Notes under the pieces: generated by a model | What the model saw: the letters and a program-made list of their open reading frames with translations, nothing else | Told to the model about the DNA's origin: nothing | The model's database searches: none | Position numbers and translations under genes: made by a program | Shown: positions 36,731-48,238 of the stretch, piece by piece | Numbering within the stretch: the first letter of the stretch is position 1 | How the letters are laid out: every line of letters starts with the position of its first letter | Source: Alphaproteobacteria bacterium | Lineage (GTDB): Bacteria > Pseudomonadota > Alphaproteobacteria > Bin95 | Assembly (NCBI GenBank): GCA_026710105.1 | Contig: JAPORR010000099.1 | Span: 1 to 48,238 of the forward strand | DNA length: 48,238 bases | Direction of reading: 5' to 3'

Positions 36731-38895
36731 ATGCGCCCGTGGAAGAGCATGGCGGCTTAGCGCCAGGCGAATATGCACGCGTGCTGGAGATTCTCGGGCG
36801 CAAGCCCAATCATGTGGAATTGGGCATCTTCGCCGCGATGTGGAGCGAGCATTGCTCCTATAAGTCCTCGAAGAAATGGCTGGGGACTCTGCCGACCGAC
36901 GCGCCCTGGGTGCTGCAGGGGCCGGGCGAGAATGCCGGCGCCGTGGATATCGGCGACGGGCTGGCCGCCGTCTTCAAGATGGAGAGCCACAACCATCCCT
37001 CTTTCATCGAGCCCTTTCAGGGCGCGGCGACGGGCGTTGGCGGCATTCTGCGCGATGTGTTCACCATGGGGGCACGACCGGTCGCGATCTTGAATGCGCT
37101 GCGCTTCGGTGCGCCTGACCACAAGGCGACACGGCGGCTTGCGGCCGGGGTCGTGGCGGGGATCGGCGGCTATGGCAATTGCATCGGCGTGCCCACGGTC
37201 GGCGGCGAGTGTTCCTTCCATCCCACCTATAACGGCAACATTCTGGTCAATGCCATGGCGGTCGGCATTGCGCCGGCAGACCGCCTGTTCCGCTCGGCGG
37301 CGGCAGGCGTCGGTAATGCCGTCGTCTATGTCGGCTCACGGACCGGGCGTGACGGTATCCACGGCGCCACAATGGCGTCGGCCACCTTTGACGACGAGGC
37401 CGAACAACAGCGCCCCACTGTGCAGGTGGGTGACCCCTTCACCGGCAAGCTGCTGATTGAGGCCTGCCTGGAACTCATGGCGACGGACGCCATCGTCGCG
37501 GTCCAGGACATGGGGGCCGCCGGCCTCACCTCCTCAGCCTTCGAGATGGCGTCGAAGGGCGGCCTAGGAGTGGCGCTCGACCTCGACCATGTGCCGCAGC
37601 GCGAAACAGGCATGTCGGCCTATGAAATCATGCTCTCAGAAAGCCAAGAACGTATGCTGATGGTGCTCCGCCCGGGCGGCGAGGATGCAGCCGAGGCAGT
37701 GTTCCGGAAATGGGGACTCGAATTCGCCGTGATCGGCCGGCTGACAGATACCGGGCGCATGGCGCTCTCGCAGCACGGACAGCCCGCTGCCGATCTACCA
37801 ATCCGGCCGTTGGTGGACGGCGCGCCGGAATATGACCGACCCTGGACACATACTCCGCCTGCGCCGACGGTTTGGCCGACTCGTCCGGACGCCGATCCGA
37901 TGGCAGCGCTCAAGGCCATTCTCGGTGGCCCGGCTGGTGCCTCCCGGCGCTGGATCTGGGAGCAATACGACCACTCCGTTATGGGAGACACGGTGGCCGG
38001 CCCGGGCGGCGATGCTGCCGTGGTCCGCGTCCACGGCACCGCGCGCGGGCTTGCACTCACCAGTGACTGTACACCCCGCTATTGCCTGGCTGACCCGGTC
38101 GAGGGCGGGCGCCAAGCCGTCGCCGAGGCGTGGCGTAACCTGACCGCGGTCGGCGCCCAGCCGCTCGCCATCACCGACAATCTCAATTTCGGCGACCCGG
38201 AACGTCCTCGGGTCATGGGGCAGCTGGTTGGCTGCATCCAGGGCATGGGCGAGGCCTGCCGTGCGCTCGGGGTCCCGGTCGTCTCTGGCAATGTCTCACT
38301 CTACAACGAGACCAACGGCCAAGCGGTGCTACCGACTCCTGTAGTCGGCGCTGTCGGTCTGCTAGAGAATTTGTCCTGCCAGACCGGCATGGCGTTGCCC
38401 GGGCCGGGCATGGCGCTGCTGCTGGTGGGGGAGACGTGGGGCCACCTCGGTCGCTCGCTCTGGCTCGAGGTGGTCGAGGGGCGCGAGGAAGGCCCACCAC
38501 CACCGGTCGACCTCTCAGCCGAGCGGCGCAACGGGGATTTCGTCCGCGCCGAAATCAGCGCTGGCCGTATTGCCGCCTGCCACGACATTTCGGACGGCGG
38601 CCTGCTGGTTGCTGCGGCCGAAATGGCACTGGCCGGTGGTGTCGGCGTGTGGCTGCACCCGCCGCTCACCGATCTGCTTGCAGGTCTTTTCGGGGAAGAC
38701 CAAGCGCGGTATCTGCTGGCGGTAGAGACCCCGGAAGAGACACTGAAACATGCGGCTGCGGCGGGGGTTCCGGCCTTGCAGATCGGCGAGACCGGCGGCG
38801 GCACATTGACAGTCGAGGGACACGCGCCCATATCGCTTTGCGAACTTGGCGATCTGCACGAAGGCTGGATGCCCGCCTGGGTCGCCGGCGGCTGA
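36727..38895 (+). CDS. purL: Phosphoribosylformylglycinamidine synthase subunit PurL
   Basis: [57 protein letters not shown]; typical PurL length. Confidence 0.97.
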   Translation: MNAPVEEHGGLAPGEYARVLEILGRKPNHVELGIFAAMWSEHCSYKSSKKWLGTLPTDAPWVLQGPGENAGAVDIGDGLAAVFKMESHNHPSFIEPFQGAATGVGGILRDVFTMGARPVAILNALRFGAPDHKATRRLAAGVVAGIGGYGNCIGVPTVGGECSFHPTYNGNILVNAMAVGIAPADRLFRSAAAGVGNAVVYVGSRTGRDGIHGATMASATFDDEAEQQRPTVQVGDPFTGKLLIEACLELMATDAIVAVQDMGAAGLTSSAFEMASKGGLGVALDLDHVPQRETGMSAYEIMLSESQERMLMVLRPGGEDAAEAVFRKWGLEFAVIGRLTDTGRMALSQHGQPAADLPIRPLVDGAPEYDRPWTHTPPAPTVWPTRPDADPMAALKAILGGPAGASRRWIWEQYDHSVMGDTVAGPGGDAAVVRVHGTARGLALTSDCTPRYCLADPVEGGRQAVAEAWRNLTAVGAQPLAITDNLNFGDPERPRVMGQLVGCIQGMGEACRALGVPVVSGNVSLYNETNGQAVLPTPVVGAVGLLENLSCQTGMALPGPGMALLLVGETWGHLGRSLWLEVVEGREEGPPPPVDLSAERRNGDFVRAEISAGRIAACHDISDGGLLVAAAEMALAGGVGVWLHPPLTDLLAGLFGEDQARYLLAVETPEETLKHAAAAGVPALQIGETGGGTLTVEGHAPISLCELGDLHEGWMPAWVAGG

Positions 38896-38908
38896 GGGGA
38901 CGTGACGC

Positions 38909-39148
38909 ATGCCCATGCAGGCGGAAGAGATCGAGTGCATGATCCGTGAGGCGCTGCCAGACGCGGAAGTCGCGATCGAAGACCTCGCAGGCGATGGTGA
39001 CCACTATGCCGCTCGCGTGGTGTCGGAGGCATTTCGTGGCAAATCCCGCGTGCAGCAACACCAGATCGTTTACAAGGCTCTGCAGGGCCGCATGGGGGGT
39101 GAATTGCACGCACTCGCACTGCATACCGCTGCCCCCGAAAATTCTTGA
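38909..39148 (+). CDS. BolA-family protein
   Basis: [66 protein letters not shown]. Confidence 0.92.
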   Translation: MPMQAEEIECMIREALPDAEVAIEDLAGDGDHYAARVVSEAFRGKSRVQQHQIVYKALQGRMGGELHALALHTAAPENS

Positions 39149-39165
39149 TGAACGGGAGACCGCCG

Positions 39166-39504
39166 ATGAGCGACGCGATGATCACTATCCAGGAAACCGT
39201 GAACGGCAATGATGTCGTGCTGTTCATGAAAGGCACGCCCGTCTTCCCGCAATGCGGCTTCTCCTCGGCGGTGGCCGGCGTGCTGAACCATATGGGCGTG
39301 AAATACCAATCGGTGAACGTGCTGGAAGACACGGAAGTCCGCCAGGGTATCAAGGAGTTCACTGGTTGGCCGACCATCCCACAGCTCTATGTGAAGGGCG
39401 AATTCGTCGGTGGCTGCGACATCGTGCGCGAAATGTGGGATTCTGGCGAGCTCCAAGACTATTTCAACGAGCGCGGCATCGAAACGCCCGGCATGACGGG
39501 CTGA
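39166..39504 (+). CDS. grxD: Monothiol glutaredoxin, Grx4/GrxD family
   Basis: [74 protein letters not shown] (CGFS motif). Confidence 0.95.
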   Translation: MSDAMITIQETVNGNDVVLFMKGTPVFPQCGFSSAVAGVLNHMGVKYQSVNVLEDTEVRQGIKEFTGWPTIPQLYVKGEFVGGCDIVREMWDSGELQDYFNERGIETPGMTG

Positions 39505-39520
39505 CTTCAGACGGCAGCGC

Positions 39521-40390
39521 TCATGCCACTCCCCTCCCAGAGTCCGCGCCGCTGTCATGCGCGGCCCAGGAGACCCAGGTCGTCCACCAGCCATTGACCT
39601 CCAGGTCGGCAGCGGTCTGAAACGCGCGCAGCGCGGCATCGGAGCGCGGGCCCCAGACGCCGTCTGTAGGACCGGGGTCGAAGCCGAGGCGCGCGAGCAT
39701 GCGCTGGCGTCCCTCTGGCATCCAGACGTCGGACCACACATCTGGAATCTCAGGGTCACCGTAGATCGCGCGCAGCACGCGGGCGAAGGGAAAACCCAAA
39801 ACGTCCTGCTTGTAAGCCGGGCAGAGGTCGTGATGGCCGTGATGGTCGCGCGGCCCGATCTCCGGCCAGCGGGCGACGATCTCCCGGCCAACGGCCGCCA
39901 TCATGGCGATTTGCTCCTCCGTCCAGGGTTCCACCCGGAACGCATGGCGGCCGTCCGGTGTTGCGGCCTCTATCCAGTCCGAACCGGCCGGCACCCCCGC
40001 ACGCGCATAGCCGATAGTCACGGTCTCGACGCCGATACAGGCGCGCGCGCCTTTGGTACGGGCCGTCGAGGGTCGTCCGTCCCAGCGTAGCTTCTGTTCG
40101 ACGCCGGCATGCCAGGAGCGGTCTGCGAGCGACACATAGCGCGACACGCCCTCCGCGAAGCTGCGTCCGACGGCGTAATGCGCCGAGGCCTCGCCCTTGC
40201 GTTCGGGCGCCCTGCCGCCGAGCAAGCGGTCGCAGGTGGCGAGATCCCGGGTTGCGGTCCAGTGCCAGGTTACACCCATCGGCCGGCCGCCAGTCGCCTT
40301 CGTCCAGCCGCGTGAGACTGCATGCTCCTTACCGAACGGGATACGCCGGCTCGTATCAATGCGGAAATCCGTCGGCAGTGCGAGGCTCAC
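39521..40390 (-). CDS. N-acetylmuramoyl-L-alanine amidase (amidase_2/PGRP type) with C-terminal peptidoglycan-binding-like domain
   Basis: [59 protein letters not shown]-term [40 protein letters not shown]. Confidence 0.83.
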   Translation of the reverse strand: MSLALPTDFRIDTSRRIPFGKEHAVSRGWTKATGGRPMGVTWHWTATRDLATCDRLLGGRAPERKGEASAHYAVGRSFAEGVSRYVSLADRSWHAGVEQKLRWDGRPSTARTKGARACIGVETVTIGYARAGVPAGSDWIEAATPDGRHAFRVEPWTEEQIAMMAAVGREIVARWPEIGPRDHHGHHDLCPAYKQDVLGFPFARVLRAIYGDPEIPDVWSDVWMPEGRQRMLARLGFDPGPTDGVWGPRSDAALRAFQTAADLEVNGWWTTWVSWAAHDSGADSGRGVA

Positions 40391-41955
40391 GCGGGGGCCC
40401 GAGCGAGTGCGCTCCGGATCATCGCCTCGGTCTCGGCAAGACCGTAAAGCGCGGCGAAGGAGCCGAAGCGCGGTCCCTGCTGCCGACCCAGCAGGACTTC
40501 GTAGAGTGCAGAGAACCACGCCCGCAGCGGGTCAAAACCATGCGCCTTGCCGACCGCATAGACTTCCGCCTGTACGGTCTCCCCGTCCGCATCCGGCGGC
40601 AGGGCGGCCAACCGGTCAGCCAGTGCCGCCAACGCCGCCGCCTCCTTTGCGTCCGGATTGCGCCATACCTTCTGCGGGGCAACGAAATCGCGGCAATAAG
40701 CGACGGCGAAATCCGCCAGCCGGTCCAGCTGCGGCCTCGTCTCCGGGGACGCGGCCGGATCGTAGCGCGAGATGAAACCCCAGAGCACGCTCTTGTCCTG
40801 CGCATCGCTCGCAGCCGCCAGATTGAGCAGCAAAGAGAAGGGAATACCCTCCTCCGGCTCCGGTGGGTTGCCGTTATGGATATGCCAAGCGGGATTCTCC
40901 AGGCGTCCCTCATCCTCATCGGCGGCGCGAGCGAGGAAAACGCGGTAGTCGTCCACCGCACGCGGAATAGCATCGAAATAGAGTCGCTTCGCCGCTTTCG
41001 GCTTCTGGAACATGAAGAGCGCAAGACTCTCCTCCGGCGCGTAGGTCAGCCACTCCTCGATGGAGAGGCCGTTGCCCCGGGACTTGGAAATCTTCTCGCC
41101 ACGTTCATCGAGAAACAGCTCGTAAATGAAACCCTCCGGTGGCCGGCCGCCGAGCGCGCGGCAGATGCGCCCGGAGAGGCGGACCGAGTCGATCAGGTCC
41201 TTGCCAGCCATTTCGTAATCCACATCGAGCGCTCGCCAGCGCATCGCCCAGTCAGCCTTCCACTGCAGCTTGCATGCCCCGCCCGTGACGGGCTGTTCGA
41301 CGCGCCTCCCAGTCTCGTCTTCATAGACGACGGTGCCGGCTTCCGGGTCGCGGTGGAGAATCGATGTCTGCAGCACAACACCAGTTTTCGGACAGATCGG
41401 CAGAAAGGGGCTGTAGGTCTGTCGACGTTCCGGCCCGAGCGTCGGCAGCACAATCTCCATGACCGCATCATAGGCCCGCAGCACGCCGAGCAGGGTCTCG
41501 TCGAACTGTCCCGAGCGGTAGCACTCGGTGGCGCTCACGAATTCATAGTCGAAGCCGAACCGGTCGAGAAAAGCGCGAAGCCGGGCATTGTTGTGCGCAC
41601 CAAAACTTTGATGCGTGCCAAACGGGTCGGGCACGGAAGTCAGCGGCTTGCCGAGATGGGCTTCCAGCATTTCGCTGTTCGGCACATTGTCTGGCACGCG
41701 GCGCAGACCGTCCATATCGTCGGAAAAGGCGAAAAGCCGCGTGGGTAGGTCCGAAAGCTCCGCAAAGGCGCGGCGCACCATGGCCGTTCGCGCGACCTCA
41801 CCGAACGTGCCGATATGCGGCAGGCCGGAGGGACCGTAGCCCGTCTCGAACAACGCATAACCCTTGTCGGGCACCCGCCCGTTGAGGCGCGCCAGCAGCT
41901 TGCGGGCTTCCTCGAACGGCCAGGCCCGGGCATGGGCGGCGGCTTCCCTGGACAT
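40387..41955 (-). CDS. Class I lysyl-tRNA synthetase
   Basis: [22 protein letters not shown] (HIGH-like) and [18 protein letters not shown] (KMSKS); domain order matches archaeal/alphaproteobacterial class I LysRS. ATG at 41955; upstream extension of the ORF call is spurious. Confidence 0.93.
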   Translation of the reverse strand: MSREAAAHARAWPFEEARKLLARLNGRVPDKGYALFETGYGPSGLPHIGTFGEVARTAMVRRAFAELSDLPTRLFAFSDDMDGLRRVPDNVPNSEMLEAHLGKPLTSVPDPFGTHQSFGAHNNARLRAFLDRFGFDYEFVSATECYRSGQFDETLLGVLRAYDAVMEIVLPTLGPERRQTYSPFLPICPKTGVVLQTSILHRDPEAGTVVYEDETGRRVEQPVTGGACKLQWKADWAMRWRALDVDYEMAGKDLIDSVRLSGRICRALGGRPPEGFIYELFLDERGEKISKSRGNGLSIEEWLTYAPEESLALFMFQKPKAAKRLYFDAIPRAVDDYRVFLARAADEDEGRLENPAWHIHNGNPPEPEEGIPFSLLLNLAAASDAQDKSVLWGFISRYDPAASPETRPQLDRLADFAVAYCRDFVAPQKVWRNPDAKEAAALAALADRLAALPPDADGETVQAEVYAVGKAHGFDPLRAWFSALYEVLLGRQQGPRFGSFAALYGLAETEAMIRSALARAPA

Positions 41956-42077
41956 GGTCGGGCGGCTCCCGTGGTCGCGCGCGCAACTTAGTGGCTCGGG
42001 CTCCTGCTGCAAAGGCGTGACCGGCGTGCAAGCCGAACCCATTTCGCTCTTTTGCGGAACCGCTCTACAAACCCAGC

Positions 42078-44813
42078 ATGGCGTTGGAACGAAGCATCGT
42101 CCTGCCACGCGCGCCCGCCCTGGTTGCAAGCCCGGCCCGCGCCGTCTGGCTGGAGCCGGACGGCGTTGTCGAGACGCTTGCTCCCACCGAGGCGGCAGTG
42201 CGTGCACGCGCCCGGGCGCCACTCGCTGTGCATGGGCCGGCGACCTTGCGGCGGCTGGATGCGCAGGCGCGGTCCTTCCGCAGCTATGACCTGCTGGAGC
42301 TGTTCGCTTTCGCGCGCCCAGCACAGTTCTGCCTGCCGACACCAAACGGGCTGGCTGACGCCGCCGGCCTGCCGCGCCCCACGAGTCTGGAGCGTGCAGC
42401 GGAGACACTGTTCGGCGCAGCGCGCATGCTGCTGGCTGAGCTCGCACGTCTAGAAGATCCTGACGGTGCCGCTGCTGACCTGGCACTGGATGCGGCCGAG
42501 GCTGGCTGGCTCTGGGGACCCTTCGTGCTGGCAGCACTCGGCGTCGCGGAGCGCCGCTCGGCAGGCGGAGCCGGTTTCGCTGTCTGGGAGCGGCTACCGC
42601 CCTGGATCGAATCCGCACCGGAACCGCCACCCTCCGACCGGGCGATCACGCCCGCCGAGGCTCGCCGACGGCTCACGGAGATGCTGGGGCCGGATGCCGA
42701 GGACCGGCCCGGCCAGACGGATTACGCCTCCGCCGCAACCGGTGCCTTCCAACCGCGTGAGCGGGCCGGCGCGCCGCATATGGTGGTAGCTGAGGCTGGC
42801 ACCGGAGTTGGCAAGACACTCGGCTACCTCGCCCCGGCGAGCCTCTGGGCGGAGGCGAATGAAGCCCCCGTCTGGATCTCAACCTATACGCGCAATCTCC
42901 AGCACCAGATCGACGGCGAACTCGATCGATTGATTCCCGACCCCGACGTCAAACGCCGTCGCGTGGTAGTGCGCAAGGGTCGGGAAAACTATCTCTGCCT
43001 ACTCAACCTGGAGGAGGCCGTGCGCGGTGCCCGGCTCGTGCCGAACGAGACCGTGGCGCTCGTCCTCGCTGCACGTTGGGCGGAGGTCACCCGTGACGGC
43101 GATATGACCGGGGGCGATTTCCCCTCTTGGCTTCCCGACCTTGAAGGGGCGGGACGCATACGCGGGCTCGCCGACCGGCGGGGCGAGTGTCTCTATTCTG
43201 CCTGCCCTCATTACCAGCGCTGCTTCATTGAGCGGGGCATCAGGCGTGCTCGGCGCGCGGACCTTGTCATCGCTAATCATGCACTCGTCATGGTGCAGGC
43301 AGCATTGGGCGGTCTGGACGATTCCTGGCTGCCGACCCGCTATGTGTTCGACGAGGGACACCACCTGTTCGACGCAGCCGACAGTGCCTTTGCAGCGGAC
43401 CTTTCCGGACTAGAGACGGCAGAATTACGCCTCTGGCTGCTGGGCGCGGAAGGCTCGCGCGCCAGAGGGCTCAAGCGCCGCGCGGAGGATCTAGCCCCAG
43501 ACGGCGGCGAGGCCGCCGAGGCGCTTGCCGAAGCCGGACGGACAGCAAGCGTATTGCCAGCGGAGGGATGGCTCGGCCGCCTCGCCACGGGCGCGCCGCA
43601 TGGAGCGGCGGAACGCTTCCTTGCGCTCGTGCGCCAGCAGGTGCTGGCCCGGACCCCCGGACGCGGCAGCGGCGCCTATGGTCTCGAATGCGAATGCCGG
43701 CCTCCGATCGAGGGACTGATTGAGGCCGCACGCACGCTCGGCCAGGCTTTGGAGGAACTGCGACGCCCGCTCGCTGTACTGCGCCGCGCGCTGCTGGTCC
43801 GTCTGGCGGACGAGGCCGACGACCTCGACAGCCGCACACGTATCCGCATCGAGGCGCTGGCACGCGTGCTCCACCGCCGTGCCGAGACGCAGCTTGTAGC
43901 CTGGTCAGCCATGTTAAAGGCGCTCGACGCCGAGGCGCCGGAAGCGTTTGTTGATTGGTTCGAACTGGAGCGCGTACAGGGCCGCGAGCGCGATGTCGGT
44001 ATGCGCCGGCGCTGGGTCGACCCGATGGCTCCCTTCGCCACCGAAGTGGTGGAGCCCGCCCACGGCCTGCTCGTTACCTCTGCGACGCTCAGGGACGGCA
44101 CGCGCGAGCCAGAGGAGGCCTGGCAGGTAGCGGAAATACGCACCGGCGCCTGCCATCTCGCCATACCTGCCATCAGGGCTGTCGCACCCTCACCTTTCGA
44201 CTATCCAGCCCAGACCCGTGCGCTGATCGTCACCGATGTGCGCAAACAGGTGCCGGACCTTGTGGCGGCGGCCTGCCGCAGCCTGTTCCTTGCCGCTGGC
44301 GGCGGCGCGCTCGGCCTCTTCACCGCCGTCCAGCGACTCCGCGCTGTCCATGAGCGCCTTGCGGGGCCACTGGACGCCGCCGGCATTGCGCTCATCGCCC
44401 AGCATGTGGACCGGATGGATGTCGCGACACTGATCGACATATTCCGCGCCGAACCCGATTCGTGCCTGCTCGGCACGGATGCGGTGCGCGACGGCGTGGA
44501 CGTGCCCGGCCATGCGCTCCGGCTCATCGTGTTCGATCGTGTGCCCTGGCCGAGGCCGACCATCCTGCACAAGGCGCGGCGCGCGCATTTCGGCGGCCGC
44601 GACTATGACGACATGCTGGCCCGGCTCCGGCTGCGCCAAGCCTATGGGCGCCTGGTCCGCCGGCGGGACGACCGGGGCGTGTTCGTGCTACTCGACGCAA
44701 TGATGCCTTCGCGCTTAGCCGGTGCCTTCCCGGATGGCGTTGCGCTTGAGCGCGTAGGGCTCGCGGAAGCCTGCGGCATCGTGCGCGGCTTTGTAGGAGA
44801 CGGCAAGGCATAG
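42078..44813 (+). CDS. ATP-dependent helicase, DinG/XPD-like (Fe-S cluster superfamily 2)
   Basis: [21 protein letters not shown] (Walker A), [16 protein letters not shown] (DEGH), cysteine cluster [19 protein letters not shown]-term [22 protein letters not shown]. Confidence 0.9.
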   Translation: MALERSIVLPRAPALVASPARAVWLEPDGVVETLAPTEAAVRARARAPLAVHGPATLRRLDAQARSFRSYDLLELFAFARPAQFCLPTPNGLADAAGLPRPTSLERAAETLFGAARMLLAELARLEDPDGAAADLALDAAEAGWLWGPFVLAALGVAERRSAGGAGFAVWERLPPWIESAPEPPPSDRAITPAEARRRLTEMLGPDAEDRPGQTDYASAATGAFQPRERAGAPHMVVAEAGTGVGKTLGYLAPASLWAEANEAPVWISTYTRNLQHQIDGELDRLIPDPDVKRRRVVVRKGRENYLCLLNLEEAVRGARLVPNETVALVLAARWAEVTRDGDMTGGDFPSWLPDLEGAGRIRGLADRRGECLYSACPHYQRCFIERGIRRARRADLVIANHALVMVQAALGGLDDSWLPTRYVFDEGHHLFDAADSAFAADLSGLETAELRLWLLGAEGSRARGLKRRAEDLAPDGGEAAEALAEAGRTASVLPAEGWLGRLATGAPHGAAERFLALVRQQVLARTPGRGSGAYGLECECRPPIEGLIEAARTLGQALEELRRPLAVLRRALLVRLADEADDLDSRTRIRIEALARVLHRRAETQLVAWSAMLKALDAEAPEAFVDWFELERVQGRERDVGMRRRWVDPMAPFATEVVEPAHGLLVTSATLRDGTREPEEAWQVAEIRTGACHLAIPAIRAVAPSPFDYPAQTRALIVTDVRKQVPDLVAAACRSLFLAAGGGALGLFTAVQRLRAVHERLAGPLDAAGIALIAQHVDRMDVATLIDIFRAEPDSCLLGTDAVRDGVDVPGHALRLIVFDRVPWPRPTILHKARRAHFGGRDYDDMLARLRLRQAYGRLVRRRDDRGVFVLLDAMMPSRLAGAFPDGVALERVGLAEACGIVRGFVGDGKA

Positions 44814-44905
44814 CCCAGACATTGCAATCCGCCGGTGCGGTCTGGCATGACAGACTGCTTTCGGGGAAGCTGCATAGGGTGATGTCCGGGCGAAGGGAGA
44901 CAGGC

Positions 44906-45697
44906 ATGAGTCGTCGCATTATCGATATCTCCGTTCCGTTGAAGGCCGGCATTGCAAGCGATCCGCCGCACATGCTGCCGGAGATCGACTATCTCGACCA
45001 TCACGATACGGCCCCGACCATGGCGGACTATTTCGGCGTCGATGTCGAGGCGCTGCCGGACGGCGAATACGCGGCTGTCGAGACAGCCCGCATCTCCACT
45101 CATAACGGAACACATCTGGACGCGCCCTGGCATTTCTTCTCGACGATGAACCACGCGCTCAAGGAGGGCGGCGAGCCCTCCTGGCGGATCGACGAAATCC
45201 CGCTGGAATGGTGCTTCCAGCCTGGTGTTAAGCTGGATTTCCGCCATTTTTCTGACGGTTATGTGGTGCAACCAGCCGATGTTGAGGCGGAGCTCGACCG
45301 CATCGGGCACACCCTCCAGCCGCTCGAGATCGTGCTAGTGAACACCCGCGCGGGCGCCCGCTATGGCGAGGAAGATTTCATTGATTCTGGCTGCGGCATG
45401 GGCAAGGCGGCAACGCTCTGGCTGCTGGAGCGGGGCGTGCGCGTCACCGGCACGGACGGCTGGAGTTGGGACGCGCCCTTCTCCCGGACGCGGGAACGGG
45501 TGCGGCAAACAGGTAATGCCGGTCTGATTTGGGAGGGTCACCGCGCCGGGCGTGAGATCGGCTATTGCCACCTTGAGAAACTTGGCAATCTCGAAGCTCT
45601 GCCAGCGAATGGCTTCCAGGTTGCCTGCTTCCCGGTCAAGGTGCATCGCGGCTCAGCTGGCTGGACCCGGGCCGTTGCGATACTGGACGGAGAGTGA
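44906..45697 (+). CDS. Cyclase family protein (kynurenine formamidase-like)
   Basis: IIDISVPLKAGIASDPPHMLPEIDYLDH; TARISTHNGTHLDAPWHFF; GCGMGKAATLWLLERGVRVTGTDGWSWD. Confidence 0.88.
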   Translation: MSRRIIDISVPLKAGIASDPPHMLPEIDYLDHHDTAPTMADYFGVDVEALPDGEYAAVETARISTHNGTHLDAPWHFFSTMNHALKEGGEPSWRIDEIPLEWCFQPGVKLDFRHFSDGYVVQPADVEAELDRIGHTLQPLEIVLVNTRAGARYGEEDFIDSGCGMGKAATLWLLERGVRVTGTDGWSWDAPFSRTRERVRQTGNAGLIWEGHRAGREIGYCHLEKLGNLEALPANGFQVACFPVKVHRGSAGWTRAVAILDGE

Positions 45698-46354
45698 GAT
45701 AGGTTTTGCGACCGCTGTTCCGGTTTCCTCCCCGGCTACCGAGCCTGCCGGTGGACGGATTCTGGACAGCGCAGTGAGCGCTGTCACGCGTGCCTGCAAT
45801 TCGGGCACGACCTCCGCTTCGAACCAGGGGTTCTGTTTCAGCCAATTGTTCACCCGCCAGCTCGGATGCGGCGTCGGCAGGAAGTCGGGCAGGTAGCGCC
45901 GCCAGGCCGCGACTGTCTCGCCGAGCGTCCGCTCGCGCCGTGAGCCGAGATAGAAGGCTTGGGCGTAGCTACCAGCAAGCACGGTGAGTTCCACCGCCGG
46001 CAATACAGCCCGCAGGCGTGGATGCCAGAGCGGGGCGCATTCCGGTCGCGGCGGTGCATCCCCGCCACGCGGCAGTCGACCAGGATAGCAGAAGCCGGTC
46101 GGCAGGATCGCTACCCTGCTGGCATCATAGAAGTCCTCCGGCGCGAGGCCGAGCCACGCGCGCAGCCGCCTGCCACTGGCATCGTCCCAGGGCACACCGC
46201 TCGCATGCACCTTCTTGCCGGGCGCCTGGCCGACGATCATCAGACGTGCCGACGCCCCGGCACGCAGCACCGGCCTCGGGCCGAGCGGCAGATGCTGGGC
46301 GCAATGAACGCAGGCGCGCGCCTCCGCCAGCAGCGCTGCCAGCGGCGGGCTCAC
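45653..46354 (-). CDS. Uracil-DNA glycosylase superfamily protein
   Basis: LMIVGQAPGKKVHASGVPWDDASGRRLRAWLGL; ILPTGFCYPGR; FLPTPHPSWRVNNWLKQNPWFE. Confidence 0.85.
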   Translation of the reverse strand: MSPPLAALLAEARACVHCAQHLPLGPRPVLRAGASARLMIVGQAPGKKVHASGVPWDDASGRRLRAWLGLAPEDFYDASRVAILPTGFCYPGRLPRGGDAPPRPECAPLWHPRLRAVLPAVELTVLAGSYAQAFYLGSRRERTLGETVAAWRRYLPDFLPTPHPSWRVNNWLKQNPWFEAEVVPELQARVTALTALSRIRPPAGSVAGEETGTAVAKPISLSVQYRNGPGPAS

Positions 46355-46899
46355 GGCGCGAAGGCCTCTCCACCGAAGGGATAACGCACCTCCTCGCGAT
46401 AGGCTGGCACCGAGCCACCGAGCTGGCTCGACATGAGCGAGAAGCCTGTCACAGGAAAAGCGGGCAGGTGGACTCCACCATGTTCCTCCAGCCAGGCGGC
46501 GACGGCAGCCGTGCGCGCGCCGAACGTGCGGGCGAGCGTGATATGCGGGGTAAATTTGCGTTCTTCCGGGGGCAGGCCGGCGCGGACCAGCACTGATTCG
46601 ACGCGCCGCCGGAGCATCGTCAACTGTTCCGACCGGACGATGCCCGCCCAGACTGCGCGCGGCCGCGCGCCGCCGAAACTGCCGAGCGCACAGATCTGCA
46701 ATTCGAACACCTCGCCGACAACATGGCTGAGCGCCTCCGCGAGCTCCTCGGCGAAGCCTTTATCTACCTCGCCAATGAAGCGCAGCGTCAGATGATAGTT
46801 TTCCGCCGGCGACCAGCGCGCACCCGGTAACCCACCGGCGAGTCTGGCAAGCTGCGTCCGGACAGACTCCGGCAAGAGTATCGCCGCGAAAAGGCGCAA
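46351..46899 (-). CDS. thpR: RNA 2',3'-cyclic phosphodiesterase (2H phosphoesterase), probable TTG start
   Basis: LRLFAAILLPESVRTQLARLAGGLPGARWSPAENYHLTLRFIGEV (HxT) and KFTPHITLARTF (HxT). Confidence 0.88.
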   Translation of the reverse strand: MRLFAAILLPESVRTQLARLAGGLPGARWSPAENYHLTLRFIGEVDKGFAEELAEALSHVVGEVFELQICALGSFGGARPRAVWAGIVRSEQLTMLRRRVESVLVRAGLPPEERKFTPHITLARTFGARTAAVAAWLEEHGGVHLPAFPVTGFSLMSSQLGGSVPAYREEVRYPFGGEAFAP

Positions 46900-46918
46900 A
46901 TCTAGCCCTGTCTTACTC

Positions 46919-47605
46919 TCAGCCGTCGGACGGCTTCGAGGATAGCGCCAGAAGTCGCGCGACGTAAGGCGCAAGGCGGGTGGCAATGATGGCGGCGCCC
47001 GCCGCGCTGGGATGGATCCCGTCCGGCTGATTCAGCGCCGGGTCCGCTGCCACACCCTCCAGAAGGAAGGGGTAGAAGACGACCTCGTAGCGTGCGGCGA
47101 GGCGAGGGTAGAGGCTGTCGAAGGCTTCCGCATAGGCGTGCCCCAGATTACGCGGCGCTTTCATGCCGGCGAGCAGGATCGGGATACCTTCGGCCGTCAG
47201 ACGGTCGAGAATCGCGGCGAGCGAGGCCTCAGTGGCCGCCGGATTGAGCCCGCGCAACGCATCATTGCCACCGAGCGCTACTATGGCATGGCTTGGCCGG
47301 GCGCCGAGCATCCAGTCGAGCCGCGCGAGACCGCCTGCCGCCGTGTCGCCGGAGACGCCGCCTTCCAGCAGCACTGCTTTGATCCCGTCGGCCTGCAACC
47401 GCCTGCGCAACTGCGCCACCAGGCCGTCTTCTGGCGCCAGGCCGAAACCCGCGGTAATCGAATCGCCCAGCATCAACAGCCGTGCTTCCGTCGCCAGGGC
47501 CGGTGCAGCGGCAAGAACGAGGACGCACAGGACCGGGACAACAGCCGCGAGGCGCCGCCATTGGCCATCTTGCAAGATGAGCCGTGCCAGTCGATACGCT
47601 TTCAT
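46919..47605 (-). CDS. SGNH/GDSL arylesterase (TesA-like), exported
   Basis: ARLLMLGDSITAGFGLAPEDGLVAQLRRRLQADG; IVALGGNDALRGLNP; QPDGIHPSAAGAAIIA. Confidence 0.9.
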   Translation of the reverse strand: MKAYRLARLILQDGQWRRLAAVVPVLCVLVLAAAPALATEARLLMLGDSITAGFGLAPEDGLVAQLRRRLQADGIKAVLLEGGVSGDTAAGGLARLDWMLGARPSHAIVALGGNDALRGLNPAATEASLAAILDRLTAEGIPILLAGMKAPRNLGHAYAEAFDSLYPRLAARYEVVFYPFLLEGVAADPALNQPDGIHPSAAGAAIIATRLAPYVARLLALSSKPSDG

Positions 47606-47802
47606 CAACACTCTGAAACTCCGCAGGACGCGCCGGGACGCGATCATCGTCTCTAGACTCACCTTCTTCACCAACTCACGCATCTTCGATTCTAACGTGT
47701 TGAAATAAAGCTTATTTCCCTCGTGTCATGGTAGGTTCGGGGCGCAAGCGCAACTGCATTTCCCCCCACCTGCAACAGATCGCAGGAGGAACCCATGCCG
47801 AA

Positions 47803-47930
47803 TATCGGGTACGGCGCGAGGCCGGGATCGAAGACGTGCGGCTTCACGACCTCCGTCATGCTGTAGCCAGTTACGCGACGCTGAACGGCGTGCCGCTGCC
47901 GGTCGTCTCGCACCTGCTCGGGGAAACGTG
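47803..47930 (+). pseudogene. Tyrosine recombinase/phage integrase fragment (part of the catalytic domain only)
   Basis: RVRREAGIEDVRLHDLRHAVASYATLNGVPLPVVSHLLGE matches the RHDLRH.xAS...G..l..vs..LGH box region; no catalytic Tyr follows before the stop. Confidence 0.7.
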
Positions 47931-48238
47931 CACCAGGTCATCAAATTGAATCCTGCTTATACCAGTCGACGACTGACGGTTGCGGTCTTTTGCAGTGCGG
48001 CTGCCCCACATAGGCTCTTGCGTTTTCGGCTGACTGTGCTCGGAGGCTGACGATGGGAGTTGCAACACCGACACGCTGGAAGGCGCACACTGCGAACGAG
48101 CTTCATAGGCGGCGAAGTCGTGCGGTGACGCGAAGCAAGCCTCGCGGGCGATTGTGATGATCTCCGCGCCCCGGCCCGTCACTTGGTCTTGCACAACTTG
48201 TGTTTTGCTGCGGTCCCATCGACCGGGGCGATCAAACC

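Noticed and set aside
38301-39377. 358-aa minus-strand ORF over purL/bolA
   Set aside because: Ser/Pro/Arg-rich low-complexity translation opposite purL; no family features.
41956-42630. N-terminal extension of the LysRS ORF
   Set aside because: Overlaps the divergent helicase gene; LysRS homology starts at [17 protein letters not shown] (41955).

Overview
The window is a GC-rich bacterial chromosome segment, most likely alphaproteobacterial (DUF1476 near purCSQL-bolA-grxD, class I LysRS, TIGR02186 next to TauE). It is almost entirely protein-coding. I found no convincing rRNA, tRNA or CRISPR array. Left end (~0.9-5.5 kb): an accessory, partly decayed island. It holds a frameshifted DUF1640-like ORF, a truncated IS3-family transposase, and a minus-strand run of RHH regulator, unknown small protein, XRE regulator, ImmA-like fragment, DprA-like fragment and secreted HNH/Excalibur nuclease, with several 4-bp gene overlaps. 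An AT-rich tandem-repeat control region and a REP-like nested inverted repeat lie upstream of that run. 5.6-9.7 kb: RND efflux adaptor and pump. 9.8-25.3 kb: N-carbamoyl-amino-acid-hydrolase-like enzyme, complete Dpp/Opp-type ABC importer, GMC oxidoreductase, thyX, VOC protein, aldo/keto reductase, class V aminotransferase, MFS transporter, and a coupled speD-speE-2OG dioxygenase unit. 25.3-32.1 kb: sulfur-oxidation module (TauE/SafE exporter, TIGR02186 protein, UspA, aprM-aprB-aprA-sat). 32-47.6 kb: mostly housekeeping genes (nfu, tsaB, rimI, DUF1476, TANGO2-like, purCSQL, bolA, grxD, amidase, class I lysS, DinG/XPD-like helicase, cyclase, UDG, thpR, arylesterase). Right edge: a short tyrosine-recombinase fragment. 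The best candidates for follow-up are (i) the TauE-TIGR02186-Usp-AprMBA-Sat module, (ii) the 2OG dioxygenase translationally coupled to spermidine synthesis, and (iii) the RHH/unknown/XRE/ImmA/DprA/HNH operon. All family assignments come from reading the translated sequences. No database search was run.
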